Of a stretch of DNA of 64,000 nucleotides, positions 14,301-29,189 are shown in pieces (positions within the stretch are counted from its first letter, which is position 1; each line of letters starts with the position of its first letter). The stretch covers positions 25,664,745-25,728,744 of the forward strand of contig OY848917.1 of assembly GCA_963693285.1 (NCBI GenBank), read 5' to 3'. This stretch comes from Xestospongia muta (lineage: Eukaryota; Porifera; Demospongiae; Haplosclerida; Petrosiidae). The notes under the pieces are model-generated. The model saw only the letters and a list, made by a program, of their open reading frames with translations, made no database searches and was not told where the DNA came from. Both the position numbers and the translations under genes were made by a program.

Positions 14301-17300
14301 AATACAACCAAAATTAATAAATCTACTTTGGTCACAATTGAAACTTCGTTTTTGACATATAAAGTTTAGAGGAGTGTTTAGTATTAATACAATTATACGT
14401 AATTATGGTGTTTTTTATAACAAAAATATTTGACGTATCATTACTGCTAAGCTTGCATTTCTTGGTAATAATATACATACTACAAATATACTTGTTGATG
14501 TACTTGTATTTCTGATGTATCATATATAAATGTACTGGTTCATTATTAAAATAATTTTGGTATTTTGATTATTGTAAATACCTTGGTGTTTATTTGTACA
14601 TAATTTGAAACATTTTAAAGCTGGTACTAAAATGAGACAAGCCTGTGTTTTTTTTCATCGTGAATTTACATACTCATACTTAGCCCTTCCAAATTACTTG
14701 TTAGCAAATTTATAACTTGTCATTTATAATTGATGTAGTTGAGTTAGGAATTTAATATATTGTTGTGTTAATGTTATGAGTGAATTTTCAATATTTAAGA
14801 TAACAGGTTTGGTCTCAGTATTAAGTATAGTCATATGTAGGGTTCTATAATGCAGACTTAACCTATGATTATATAACTCTAATGGACTAGGAATGTTGCT
14901 AGGATTACTTTGTAATTGTTTTGTTATTTAGTTTGTACTAGTATGTGACAATAATATTATGTTATTTAGAATGACATGACTCCATTGCATGTAGCATGTC
15001 TTAAAGGTCATGATAATATAGTGCAATTATTATTAGACTATGGTGTTCAAGTGGACATTCCAGACGAGGTCAGTGACATATCATGTATTCATGTTGTTAA
15101 ATTATGTAATACAACCAAAATTAATAAAGCTACTTTGGTCACAAATTAAACTTAGTTTTTGACATATTAAGTTTAGAGGAATGTTTAGTATAAATACAAT
15201 TATATGTAATTAAGGTGTTTATTTATACATTATTTGAAGCATTTTTAAGTTGGTATTTAAATGAAACAAGCTCATTGGGAACAAAGCCATTTTCAGAGGG
15301 GTTAATTCCCCCCCCCCCCTCAAACATTCTAAATTAAACCATGCCTTATAAGTGTAGTAATGCTATTACTTCATAGTTTAGATTAAAGTTTAGAGGTACA
15401 GTTTACTATTAAAGACATTTATATGTAATTTTATATTTGTTAGACATAATCTATGATTAGATAACTTTGCATAGTATAAAGTTTCTCTAGTATCATTTAG
15501 TAAAGCTCTTGCTATCTAGTCTATACTAAAAACGGACAGTAATATTATATCTTGTTTAGAATGGCGTAACTCCATTGCACATAGCATGTCTACAAGGTCA
15601 TTATAAAGTAGTACAAGTGTTACTAGTTCATGGTGTTCAAGTGGATGCTCAAACAAAGGTCAGTGACATATCATATATTCATGTTGTTTAGTTATGTAAT
15701 ACAACTGATATAAATGAAGCTACTTTGGTAACAAATGAAAGTTATTGTTTGACATGTAAAGTTTAGAGAGGTGCTTTAGTATTTAACACAATGATATGTA
15801 ATTTTATACTGTTATACATGATTATATTCACTAATTAATTTGATCTTCATCTTCCTCACATGACATTTTTCTCTGTATATATATAGGATGGTCATACTCC
15901 TCTCTATTTTGCATCACAGGAAGGCTACAATAAAATTGTGGAAGTATTAATAAAGGCTAATGCAAGTACTGATCTGACAAACAAAGTAAGTTGTCTCATG
16001 TACAACTGTACTGGTCCTTTATTGAGATAATTACTGTATTTCAATTATTGGGAATACCTTGGTATTAATTTGTATGTACTTTGAAACTTTGTTAAGCTGG
16101 TATTAAAATGAGAGAAGCCTATTACCTTGCCACAAATACTATGTCAAGTACACTTTTAATCCTTTTTAGTCCTTCCAAATTACTTGTTAGCGAATTTATA
16201 ACTTGTCATTTGAAACCTTTTTATAGCAGTCAAAGTGTTCACTATAATAACGAAGATATTTGTGGCATCATTTTTGCATAGCTTGTATTTCTTGGTGATA
16301 ATGTACATACTACAATTATAATTGTTGGTGTACTTGTATTTCTGATGTCTCATATATAACTGTACTGGTATTTATTTACTGTAAATACCTTGGTGTTTAT
16401 TTGTACATAATTTGAAGCATTTTAAAGCTGGTATTAAAATGAGACAAGCTTGTGTTCTTTTGTCACATTAATTTACATGCTCTTACTTAGCCCTTCCAAA
16501 TTACTCGTTAATTTATTACTTGTCATTTACAATTGATGTAGTTGTGTTAGGAATTTAATATATTGTTATGTTAACGTTACGACTGAATTTTTAATATTTA
16601 AGATAACAGGTTTGGTCTTAGTATTAACTATAGTCACATGTAGTGTTCTGTTATGCAGACATAACCTATGATTATATAACTCTAATGGACTAGGAATATT
16701 TGCTAGTATTACTTTGTAATTGTTTTGTTATTAAGTTTGTGCTAGTATGTGATAATAATATCATATGTTGTTTAGGATGGCATGACTCCATTGTATGTAG
16801 CATGTGACACAGGTCATGATAAAATAGTACAATTATTACTAGACCATGGTGTTCAAGTGGACATTCCAGACAAGGTCAGTGACATATCATGTATTCATGT
16901 TGTTAAGTTATGTAATACAACCAAAATTAATAAATCTACTTTGGTCACAAATGAAACTTAGTTTTTGACATTTAAAGTTTAGAGGAGTGTTTAGTATTTA
17001 ATACAATTATATGTAATTAATATTTATATATATGATTATACTCACTAATTAGTTTGATGTTCCTCTTTCTCACATGACATTTTTATATATATAGGATGGT
17101 TTTACTCCTCTCCATGTTGCATCAGAGAAAGGTTACAGTGAAATTGTGAAAGTTTTACTAAAGGCGAACGCAAGTGCTTATCAGACAAATAAAGTAATTT
17201 GTCTGATGTACAACTGTACTGGTCCTTTATTAAGATAATTACTGTATTTTAATTATTGCAAACACCTTGGTGTTTATTTGTACATAATTTGAAGCATTTT

Positions 17301-20300
17301 AAAGCTGGTATTAAAATGAGACAAACCTGTCTTTTTTTCAACAATAATTTACATACTCTTACTTAGCCCTTCCAAATTACTTGTAAGCAAATTTTTAACT
17401 TGTCATTTATAATTGATGTAGTTGTGTTAGGAATTTAATATATTGTTATGTTAATGTTACAACTAATATTTTAATATTTAAGATAACAGGTTTGATCTTA
17501 GTATTAACTGTAGTCACATGTAGTGTTCTGTTATGCAGACATAACCTATGATTATATAACTCTAATGGACTAGGAATATTTGCTAGTATTACTTTGTAAT
17601 TGTTTTGTTATTAAGTTTGTGCTAGTATGTGATAATAATATCATATGTTGTTTAGGATGGCATGACTCCATTGTATGTAGCATGTGACACAGGTCATGAT
17701 AAAATAGTACAATTATTACTAGACCATGGTGTTCAAGTGGACATTCCAGACGAGGTCAGTGACATATCATGTATTCATGTTGTTAAGTTATGTAATACAA
17801 CCAAAATTAATAAATCTACTTTGGTCACAAATGAAACTTAGTTTTTGACATTTAAAGTTTAGAGGAGTGTTTAGTATTTAATAAAATTATATGTAATTAA
17901 TATTTATATATATGATTATACTCACTAATTAATTTGATGTTCCTCTTTCTCACATGACATTTTTATATATATAGGATGGTTTTACTCCTCTCCATGTTGC
18001 ATCAGAGAAAGGTTACAGTGAAATTGTGAAAGTTTTACTAAAGGCGAACGCAAGTGCTTATCAGACAAATAAAGTAATTTGTCTGATGTACAACTGTACT
18101 GGTCCTTTATTAAGATAATTACTGTATTTTAATTATTGCAAACACCTTGGTGTTTATTTGTACATAATTTGAAGCATTTTAAAGCTGGTATTAAAATGAG
18201 ACAAACCTGTCTTTTTTTCAACAATAATTTACATACTCTTACTTAGCCCTTCCAAATTACTTGTAAGCAAATTTATAACTTGTCATTTATAATTGATGTA
18301 GTTGTGTTAGGAATTTAATATATTGTTATGTTAATGTTACAACTAATATTTTAATATTTAAGATAACAGGTTTGATCTTAGTATTAACTGTAGTCACATG
18401 TAGTGTTCTGTTATGCAGACATAACCTATGATTATATAACTCTAATGGACTAGGAATATTTGCTAGTATTACTTTGTAATTTGTTTTGTTATTAAGTTTG
18501 TGCTAGTATGTGATAATAATATCATATGTTGTTTAGGATGGCATGACTCCATTGTATGTAGCATGTGACACAGGTCATGATAAAATAGTACAATTATTAC
18601 TAGACCATGGTGTTCAAGTAGACATTCCAGACAAGGTCAGTGACATATCATGTATTCATGTTGTTAAGTTATGTAATACAACTAAAATTAATAAAGCTAC
18701 TTTGGTCACAAATGAAACTTAGTTTTTGACATTTAAAGTTTAGAGGAGTGTTTAGTATTTAATACATTTATATGTAATTAATATTTATATATATGATTAT
18801 ACTCACTAATTAATTTGATGTTCCTCTTTCACACATGACATTTATCTCTGTATATATATATATAGGATGGTTTTACTCCTCTCCATGTTGCATCAGGGAA
18901 AGGCTACAGTGAAATTGTGGAAGCATTACTAAATGCTAATGCAAGTGCTGATAAGAGAAACAAAGTAATTGGTCTCATGTACAATTGTACTGGTCCTTTA
19001 TTAAGATAATTTTGGTTTGACTGATTTAATATCCTTGCTAAGAGCACTTGTTGATTTAGTTACATTTGGAATTTAATTCATTTTTACCTTAATGGTCAAC
19101 ACACCTCTTTATGATGCAACTGTATTATGTATCTGACATTAATATTATATGTTGTTTAGGGTGGCATAATTCCATTGTATGTAGCATGTGACAAAGATCA
19201 TGATAAAATAATACAATTATTACTAGATCATGTTATGTTATGGTATTAACTATAGTCACATGTAGTGTTTTGTTATGCAGATGTTATGTTTAATATTTAA
19301 TACAATTATATGTAATTAATATTTATATATATGATTGTACTCACTAATTAATTTGATATTCTTCTTCCTCACATGACATTTGTCTCTGTATATATATATA
19401 TATATATATAGGATGGTTATACTCCTCTATACGTTGCATCAGAAAAAGGCTACAGTAAAATTATGGAAATATTACTAAAGGCCAATGCAAGGACTGATCT
19501 GACAAACAAAGTAAGTTGTCTCATATATAACTGTACTGGTTCTTTATTAAAATAATTTTAGTATTTTAATTATTGTAAATACCTTGGTGTTTATTTGTAC
19601 ATAATTTAAAGCATTTTAAAGCTGGTATTAAAATGAGACAAGCCTGTATTCTTTTGTCACATTAATTTACACACTCTTACTTAGCCCTTCCAAATTACTT
19701 GTTAGCAAATTTATAACTTGTCATTTATAATTGATATAGTTGTGTTAGGAATTTAATATATTGTTGCGTTAATGTTTTGAGTGAATTTTCAATATTTAAG
19801 ATTAGAGGTTTGGTCTTAGTATTAACTATAGTCACATGTAGTGTTCTATTATGCAGACATAAGCTATGATTATGTACTCTAACATACTAGGAATGTTCGC
19901 TAGTATTACTTTGTAATTGTTTTCTTATTTAGTTTGTGCTAGTATATGACAATAATATTACATATTATTTAGAATAGTACAACTCCATTGCATGAACCAT
20001 GTGACAAAGGTCATGATAAAATAGTACAATTATTACCAGACCATGGTGTTCCAGTGGACATTGCATATGAGATCAGTGACATATCATGTATTAGTGTTGT
20101 TAAGTTATGTAATACAACTGAAATTAATAAAGCTACTTTGATCACAAATGAATGTGTTAAGTGTATGTTATAATGACTGATCTAATATCCTTGCTAAAAA
20201 GCACTTGTTGATTTAGTTGCATTGCACATAGCATGCTTCAAAGGTAAAAGTAGTACAATCATTACTAGATCATGGTGTTCAAGTGGATGTTCAAAATAGT

Positions 20301-23300
20301 CAGTGACATATGATGCATCCATGTTTAGTTAAGTAACACAACAGAAAGTAATAATGTTACTTTGGTCACAAAAAACAAATGAATGTGATAATGTGTTTCT
20401 GAATGTTTTAAGTGGTTTATCGAATGAGTGATCATAATGTCCTTACCATAATGCGCTTGTTGATGTTGTTGTATTTAAAATTGAGGTTATATTATAAAGT
20501 TTAGAGTCTATACTGAAAGTGATGATAATATTATATCTTGTTTAGAATAGTGTAACTCCATTGCACATAGCATGTCTACAAGGTCATTATAAAGTAGTAC
20601 AAGTGTTACTAGTTCATGGTGTTCAAGTGGATGCTCAAACAAAGGTCAGTGACATATCATATATTTATGTTGTTTAGTTATGTAATACAACTGAAATAAA
20701 TGAAGCTACTTTTGTAACAAATGAAAGTTATTGTTTGACATGTAAAGTTTAGAGAGGTGCTTTAGTATTTAACACAATGATATGTAATTTTATACTGTTA
20801 TACATGATTATATTCACTAATTAATTGATCTTCCTCTTCCTCACATGACATTTTTCTCTGTATATATATAGGATGGTCATACTCCTCTCTATTTTGCATC
20901 ACAGAAAGGCTACAGTGAAATTGTGGAAGTATTACTAAAGGCTAATGCAAGTACTGATCTGAAAAACAAAGTAAGTTGTCTATGTACAACTGTACTGGTC
21001 CTTTATTGAGATAATTACTGTATTTAAAATTATTGGGAATACATTGGTATTAATTTGTATGTACTTTGAAACTTTGTTAAGCTGGTATTAAAATGAGAGA
21101 AGCCTATTACCTTGCCACAAATACTATGTCAAGTACACTTTTAATCCTTTTTAGTCCTTCCAAATTACTTGTTAGCAAATTTATAACTTGTCATTTGAAA
21201 CCTTTTTATAGCAGTCAAAGTGTTCACTATAATAACGAAGATGTTTGTGGCATCATTTTTAATAGCATGCATTTCTTGGTGATAATGTACATACTACAAT
21301 TATAATTGTTGGTGTACTTGTATTTCTGATGTCTCATATATAACTGTACTGGTATTTATTTACTGCAAATACCTTGGTGTTTATTTGTACATAATTTGAA
21401 GCATTTTAAAGCTGGTATTAAAATGAGACAAGCTTGTGTTCTTTTGTCACATTAATTTATATACTCTTACTTAGCCCTTCAAAATTACTTGTTAGCAAAT
21501 TTATAACTTGTTATTTATAATTGATGTAGTTGTGTTAGGAATTTAATATATGGTTATGTTAATGTTACGACTGAATTTTCAATATTTAAGATAACAGGTT
21601 TGGTCTTAGTATTAACTATAGTCACATGTAGTGTTCTGATATGCAGACATAACCTATGATTATATAACTCTAATGGACTATGAATATTTGCTAGTATTAT
21701 TTTGTAATTGTTTTGTTATTAAGTTTGTGCTAGTATGTGATAATAATATTATATGTTGTTTAGGATGGCATGACTCCATTGTATGTAGCGTGTGACACAG
21801 GTCATGATAAAATAGTACAATTATTACTAGACCATGGTGTTCAAGTGGACATTCCAGACGAGGTCAGTGACATATCATGTATTCATGTTGTTAAGTTATG
21901 TAATACAACCAAAATTAATAAATCTACTTTTGTCACAATTGAAACTTCGTTTTTGACATATAAAGTTTAGAGGAGTGTTTAGTATTAATACAATTATACG
22001 TAATTATGGTGTTTTTATAACAAAAATATTTGACGTATCATTACTGCTAAGCTTGCATTTCTTGGTAATAATATACATACTATAAATATACTTGTTGATG
22101 TACTTCTATTTCTGATGTATCATATATAAATGTACTGGTTCATTATTAAAATAATTTTGGTATTTTGATTATTGTAAATACCTTGGTGTTTATTTGTACA
22201 TAATTTGAAACATTTTAAAGCTGGTACTAAAATGAGACAAGCCTGTGTTTTGTTTCATCGTGAATTTACATACTCATACTAGCCCTTCCAAATTACTTGT
22301 TAGCAAATTTATAACTTGTCATTTATAATTGATGTAGTTGAGTTAGGAATTTAATATATTGTTGTGTTAATGTTATGAGTGAATTTTCAAAATTTAATAT
22401 AACAGGTTTGGTCTTAGTATTAAGTATAGCCACATGTAGTGTTCTGTTATGCAGACATAACCTATGATTATATAACTCTAATGGACTAGGAATATTTGCT
22501 AGTATTATTTTGTAATAGTTTTGTTATTAAGTTTGTGGTAGTATATGATAATAATATTATATCTTGTTTAGAATGGCATAACTTCATTGCACATAGCATG
22601 CTACAAAGGTCATTATAAAGTAGTACAAGTATTACTAGTCCATGGCGTTCAAGTGGATGTTCAAACAAAGGTCAGTGACATATCATGTATTCATGTTGCT
22701 TAGTTATGTAATACAACTAAAATAAATGAAGCTACTTTGGTAACAAATGAAAGTTATTGTTTGACATATAAAGTTTAGAGAGGTGCTTTAGTATTTAACA
22801 CAATGATATGTAATTTTATACTGTTATACATGATTATACTCACTAATTAATTTGATCTTCATCTTCCTCACATGACATTTTTCTCTGTATATATATAGGA
22901 TGGTCATACTCCTCTCCATTTTGCATCACAGAAAGGCTACAGTGAAATAGTGGAAGTATTACTAAAGGCTAATGCAAGTCCTTATCTGACAAACAAAGTA
23001 AGTTGTCTCATGTACAACTGTACTGGTCCTTTATTAAGATAATTACTGTATTTCAATTATTGGGAATACCTTGGTATTAATTTGCACATAATTTGAAGCA
23101 TTTGTAAGCTGGTATTAAAATGAGAGAAGCCTATTACCTTGCCACAAATACTATGTCAAGTACACTTTTAATCCTTTTTAGTCCTTCCAAATTACTTGTT
23201 ATCAAATTTATAACATGTCATTTGAAAACTTTTTATAGCAGTCAAAGTGTTCACTATAATAATGAAGATGTTTGTGGCATCATTTTTAATAGCTTGCATT

Positions 23301-26300
23301 TCTTGGTGATAATGTACATACTACAATTATAATTGTTGGTGTACTTCTATTTCTGATGTCTCATATATAACTGTACTGGTATTTATTTATTGCAAATACC
23401 TTGGTGTTTATTTGTACATAATTTGAAGCATTTTAAAGCTGGTATTAAAATGAGACAAGCTTGTGTTCTTTTGTCATATTAATTTATATACTCTTACTTA
23501 GCCCTTCCAAATTACTTGTTAGCAAATTTACAACTTGTCATTTATAATTGATGTAGTTGTGTTAGGAATTTAATATATTGTTATGTTAATGTTACGACTG
23601 AATTTTTAATATTTAATATAGGTGGTTTGGTCTTAGTATTAACTATAGTCTCATGTATTGTTCTGTTATGCAGACATAACCTATGATATTATATAAATCT
23701 AATGGACTAGGAATATTTGCTAGTATTACTTTGTTATTGTTTTGTTATTAAGTTTGTGCTAGTATGTGACAATAATATCATGTGTTTTTTAGGATGGAAT
23801 GACTCCATTGTATGTAGCATGTGACACTGGTCATGATAAAATAGTACAATTATTACTAGACCATGGTGTTCAAGTGGACATTCCAGACGAGGTCAGTGAC
23901 CATTCATGTATCCATATTGTTAAGTTATATAATACAACCAAAATTAATAAATCTATTTTGGTCACAAATGAAACTTAGTTTTTGACATTTAAAGTTTAGA
24001 GGAGTGTTTAGTATTTAATACAATTATATGTAATTAATATTTATATATATGATTATACTCACTAATTAATTTAATCTTCCTCTTTCTCACATGACATTTA
24101 TCTCTGTATATATATATATATATATATATAGGATGGTTTTACTCCTCTCCATGTTGCATCAGAGAAAGGCTACAGTGAAATTGTGAAAGTTTTACTAAAG
24201 GCGAATGCAAATGCTCATCAGACAAACAAAGTAATTTGTCTGATATACAACTGTACTGATCCTTTATTAAGATAATTACTGTATTTTAATTATTGCAAAT
24301 ACCTTGGTGTTTATTTGCACAATATTTGAAGCATTTTTAAGCTGGTATTAAAATGAGACAAATCTGTCTTTTTTCAACAATAATTTACATACTCTTTCTT
24401 AGACCTTCCAAATTACTTGTTAGCAAATTTATAACTTGTCATTTATAATTGATGTAGTTGTGTTAGGAATTTAATATATTGTTATGTTAATGTTATGAGT
24501 GAATTTTCAATAGTTAAGATTAGTTTGGTAACAATATTAAATATAGTCACATGTAGTGTTCTATTATGCAGACATAACCTATGATTATATAAATCTAATG
24601 GACTAGGAATATTTGCTACTTTTATTTTGTAATAGTTTTGTTATTAAGTTTGTGGTAGTATCTGATAATAATATTATATATTGTTTAGGATGGTATGACT
24701 CCATTGCATGTAGCATGTCACACAGGTCATGATAAAATAGTACAATTATTACTAGACCATGGTGTTCAAGTGGATGCTCAAACAAAGGTCAGTGACATAT
24801 CATGTATTCATGTTGTTTAGTTATGTAATACAACTAAAATAAATGAAGCTACTTTGGTAACAAATGAAAGTTATTGTTGGACATATAAAGTTTAGAGAGG
24901 TGCTTTAGTATTTAACACAATGATATGTAATTATATACTGTTATACATGATTATATTCACTAATTAATTTGATCTTCATCTTCCTCACATGACATTTTCT
25001 CTGTATATATATAGGATGGTCATACTCCTCTCTATTTTGCATCACAGGAAGGCTACAGTGAAATTGTGGAAGTATTACTGAAGGCTAATGCAAGTACTGA
25101 TCTGACAAACAAAGTAAGTTGTCTCATGTACAACTGTACTGGTCCTTTATTAAGATAATTACTGTATTTCAATTATTGGGAATACCTTGGTATTAATTTG
25201 TATGTACTTTGAAACTTTGTTAAGCTGGTATTAAAATGAGAGAAGCCTATTACCTTGCCACAAATACTATGTCAAGTACACTTTTAATCCTTTTCAGACC
25301 TTCCAAAATACTTATTAGCAAATTTATAACTTGTCATTTGAAACCTTTTTATAGCAGTCAAAGTGTTCACTATATTAACGAAGATATTTGTGGCATCATT
25401 TTTGCATAGCTTGCATTTCTTGGTGATAACGTACATACTACAATTATAATTGTTGATGTACTTGTATTTCTGATGTCTCATATATAACTGTACTGGTATT
25501 TATTTATTGCAAATACCTTGGTGTTTATTTGTACATAATTTGAAGCATTTTAAAGCTGGTATTAAAATGAGACAAGCTTGTGTTCTTTTGTCACATTAAT
25601 TTACATACTCTTACTTAGCCCTTCCAAATTACTTGTTAGCAAATTTATAACTTGTCATTTACAATTGATGTAGTTGTGTTAGGAATTTAATATATTGTTA
25701 TGTTAATGTTACGACTGAATTTTTAATATTTAAGATAACAGGTTTGGTCTTAGTATTAACTATAGTCACATGTACTGTTCTGTTATGCAGACATAACCTA
25801 TGATTATATAACTCTAATGGACTATGAATATTTGCTAGTATTACTTTGTTATTGTTTTGTTATTAAGTTTGTGCTAGTATGTGACAATAATATCATGTGT
25901 TTTTTAGGATGGAATGACTCCATTGTATGTAGCATGTGACACTGGTCATGATAAAATAGTACAATTATTACTAGACCATGGTGTTCAAGTGGACATTCCA
26001 GACGAGGTCAGTGACCATTCATGTATCCATATTGTTAAGTTATATAATACAACCAAAATTAATAAATCTATTTTGGTCACAAATGAAACTTAGTTTTTGA
26101 CATTTAAAGTTTAGAGGAGTGTTTAGTATTTAATACAATTATATGTAATTAATATTTATATATATGATTATACTCACTAATTAATTTAATCTTCCTCTTT
26201 CTCACATGACATTTATCTCTGTATATATATATATATATATATATAGGATGGTTTTACTCCTCTCCATGTTGCATCAGAGAAAGGCTACAGTGAAATTGTG

Positions 26301-29141
26301 AAAGTTTTACTAAAGGCGAATGCAAATGCTCATCAGACAAACAAAGTAATTTGTCTGATATACAACTGTACTGATCCTTTATTAAGATAATTACTGTATT
26401 TTAATTATTGCAAATACCTTGGTGTTTATTTGCACAATATTTGAAGCATTTTTAAGCTGGTATTAAAATGAGACAAATCTGTCTTTTTTCAACAATAATT
26501 TACATACTCTTTCTTAGACCTTCCAAATTACTTGTTAGCAAATTTATAACTTGTCATTTATAATTGATGTAGTTGTGTTAGGAATTTAATATATTGTTAT
26601 GTTAATGTTATGAGTGAATTTTCAATAGTTAAGATTAGTTTGGTAACAATATTAAATATAGTCACATGTAGTGTTCTATTATGCAGACATAACCTATGAT
26701 TATATAAATCTAATGGACTAGGAATATTTGCTACTTTTATTTTGTAATAGTTTTGTTATTAAGTTTGTGGTAGTATCTGATAATAATATTATATATTGTT
26801 TAGGATGGTATGACTCCATTGCATGTAGCATGTCACACAGGTCATGATAAAATAGTACAATTATTACTAGACCATGGTGTTCAAGTGGATGCTCAAACAA
26901 AGGTCAGTGACATATCATGTATTCATGTTGTTTAGTTATGTAATACAACTAAAATAAATGAAGCTACTTTGGTAACAAATGAAAGTTATTGTTGGACATA
27001 TAAAGTTTAGAGAGGTGCTTTAGTATTTAACACAATGATATGTAATTATATACTGTTATACATGATTATATTCACTAATTAATTTGATCTTCATCTTCCT
27101 CACATGACATTTTCTCTGTATATATATAGGATGGTCATACTCCTCTCTATTTTGCATCACAGGAAGGCTACAGTGAAATTGTGGAAGTATTACTGAAGGC
27201 TAATGCAAGTACTGATCTGACAAACAAAGTAAGTTGTCTCATGTACAACTGTACTGGTCCTTTATTAAGATAATTACTGTATTTCAATTATTGGGAATAC
27301 CTTGGTATTAATTTGTATGTACTTTGAAACTTTGTTAAGCTGGTATTAAAATGAGAGAAGCCTATTACCTTGCCACAAATACTATGTCAAGTACACTTTT
27401 AATCCTTTTCAGACCTTCCAAAATACTTATTAGCAAATTTATAACTTGTCATTTGAAACCTTTTTATAGCAGTCAAAGTGTTCACTATATTAACGAAGAT
27501 ATTTGTGGCATCATTTTTGCATAGCTTGCATTTCTTGGTGATAACGTACATACTACAATTATAATTGTTGATGTACTTGTATTTCTGATGTCTCATATAT
27601 AACTGTACTGGTATTTATTTATTGCAAATACCTTGGTGTTTATTTGTACATAATTTGAAGCATTTTAAAGCTGGTATTAAAATGAGACAAGCTTGTGTTC
27701 TTTTGTCACATTAATTTACATACTCTTACTTAGCCCTTCCAAATTACTTGTTAGCAAATTTATAACTTGTCATTTACAATTGATGTAGTTGTGTTAGGAA
27801 TTTAATATATTGTTATGTTAATGTTACGACTGAATTTTTAATATTTAAGATAACAGGTTTGGTCTTAGTATTAACTATAGTCACATGTACTGTTCTGTTA
27901 TGCAGACATAACCTATGATTATATAACTCTAATGGACTATGAATATTTGCTAGTATTACTTTGTAATTGTTTTATTATTAAGTTTGTGCTAGTATGTGAT
28001 AATAATATCATATGTTGTTTAGGATGGCATGACTCCATTGTATGTAGCATGTGACACAGGTCATGATAAAATAGTACAATTATTACTAGACCATGGTGTT
28101 CAAGTGGACATTCCAGACGAGGTCAGTGACATATCATGTATTCATGTTGTTAAGTTATGTAATACAACCAAAATTAATAAATCTACTTTGGTCACAATTG
28201 AAACTTAGTTTTTGACATTTAAATTTTAGAGGAATGTTTAGTATTAATACAATTATACGTAATTATGGTGTTTTTTATAGCAAAAATATTTGACATATCA
28301 TTGCTGCTAAGCTTGCATTTCTTGGTAATAATATACATACTACAAATATACTTGTTGATGTACTTGTATTTCTGACGTATCATATATAAATGTACTGGTT
28401 CTTTATTAAACTAATTTTGGTATTTTAATTATTGTAAATACCTTGGTGTTTATTTGTACATAATTTGAAACATTTTTAAGCTCATACTAAAATGAGACAA
28501 GCCTGTGTTTTTTTCAACATGAATTTACATACTCATACTTAGTCCTTCCAAATTACTTGTTAGCAAATTTATAACTTGTCATTTATAATTGATGTAGTTG
28601 AGTTAGGAATTTAATATATTGTTGTGTTAATATTATGAGTGAATTTTCAATATTTAAGATTAGTTTGGTAACAATATTAAATATAGTCACATGTAGTGTT
28701 CTATTATGCAGACATAACCTATGATTATATAAATCTAATGGACTAGGAATATTTGCTACTTTTATTTTGTAATAGTTTTGTTATTTAGTTTGTGGTAGTA
28801 TATGATAATAATATTATATCTTGTTTAGAATGGTGTAACTTCATTGCACATAGCATGCTACAAAGGTCATTATAAAGTAGTACAAGTATTACTAGTCCAT
28901 GGCGTTCAAGTGGATGTTCAAACAAAGGTCAGTGACATATCATGTATTATGTTGTTTAGTTATAATACAACTGAAATAAATGAAGCTACTTTGGTAACAA
29001 ATGAAACTTAGTTTTTGACATATAAAGTTTAGAGGAGTGTTTAGTATTTAATACAATTATATGTAGTTAATATTTATATATATGATTATACTCACTAATT
29101 AATTTAATCTTACTTTTTCTCACGTGACATTTATCTCCGTG

Positions 29142-29189
<48 letters not shown>

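Noticed and set aside
14169..14369. Stand-alone small ankyrin proteins starting MTPLYVACDTGH (also at 21770, 36657, 12401, 19988 and 32882)
   Set aside because: These are an ankyrin exon plus read-through of its intron. The intact gtcagt or gtaagt donors and the phase-0 pattern show they are internal exons, except for the three donor-mutated copies reported separately.
25284..27596. Repeated minus-strand frame MRHQKYKYINNYN
   Set aside because: Lies entirely within the duplicated introns. It is identical in two copies because of the 2,115-bp duplication, not because of coding constraint.
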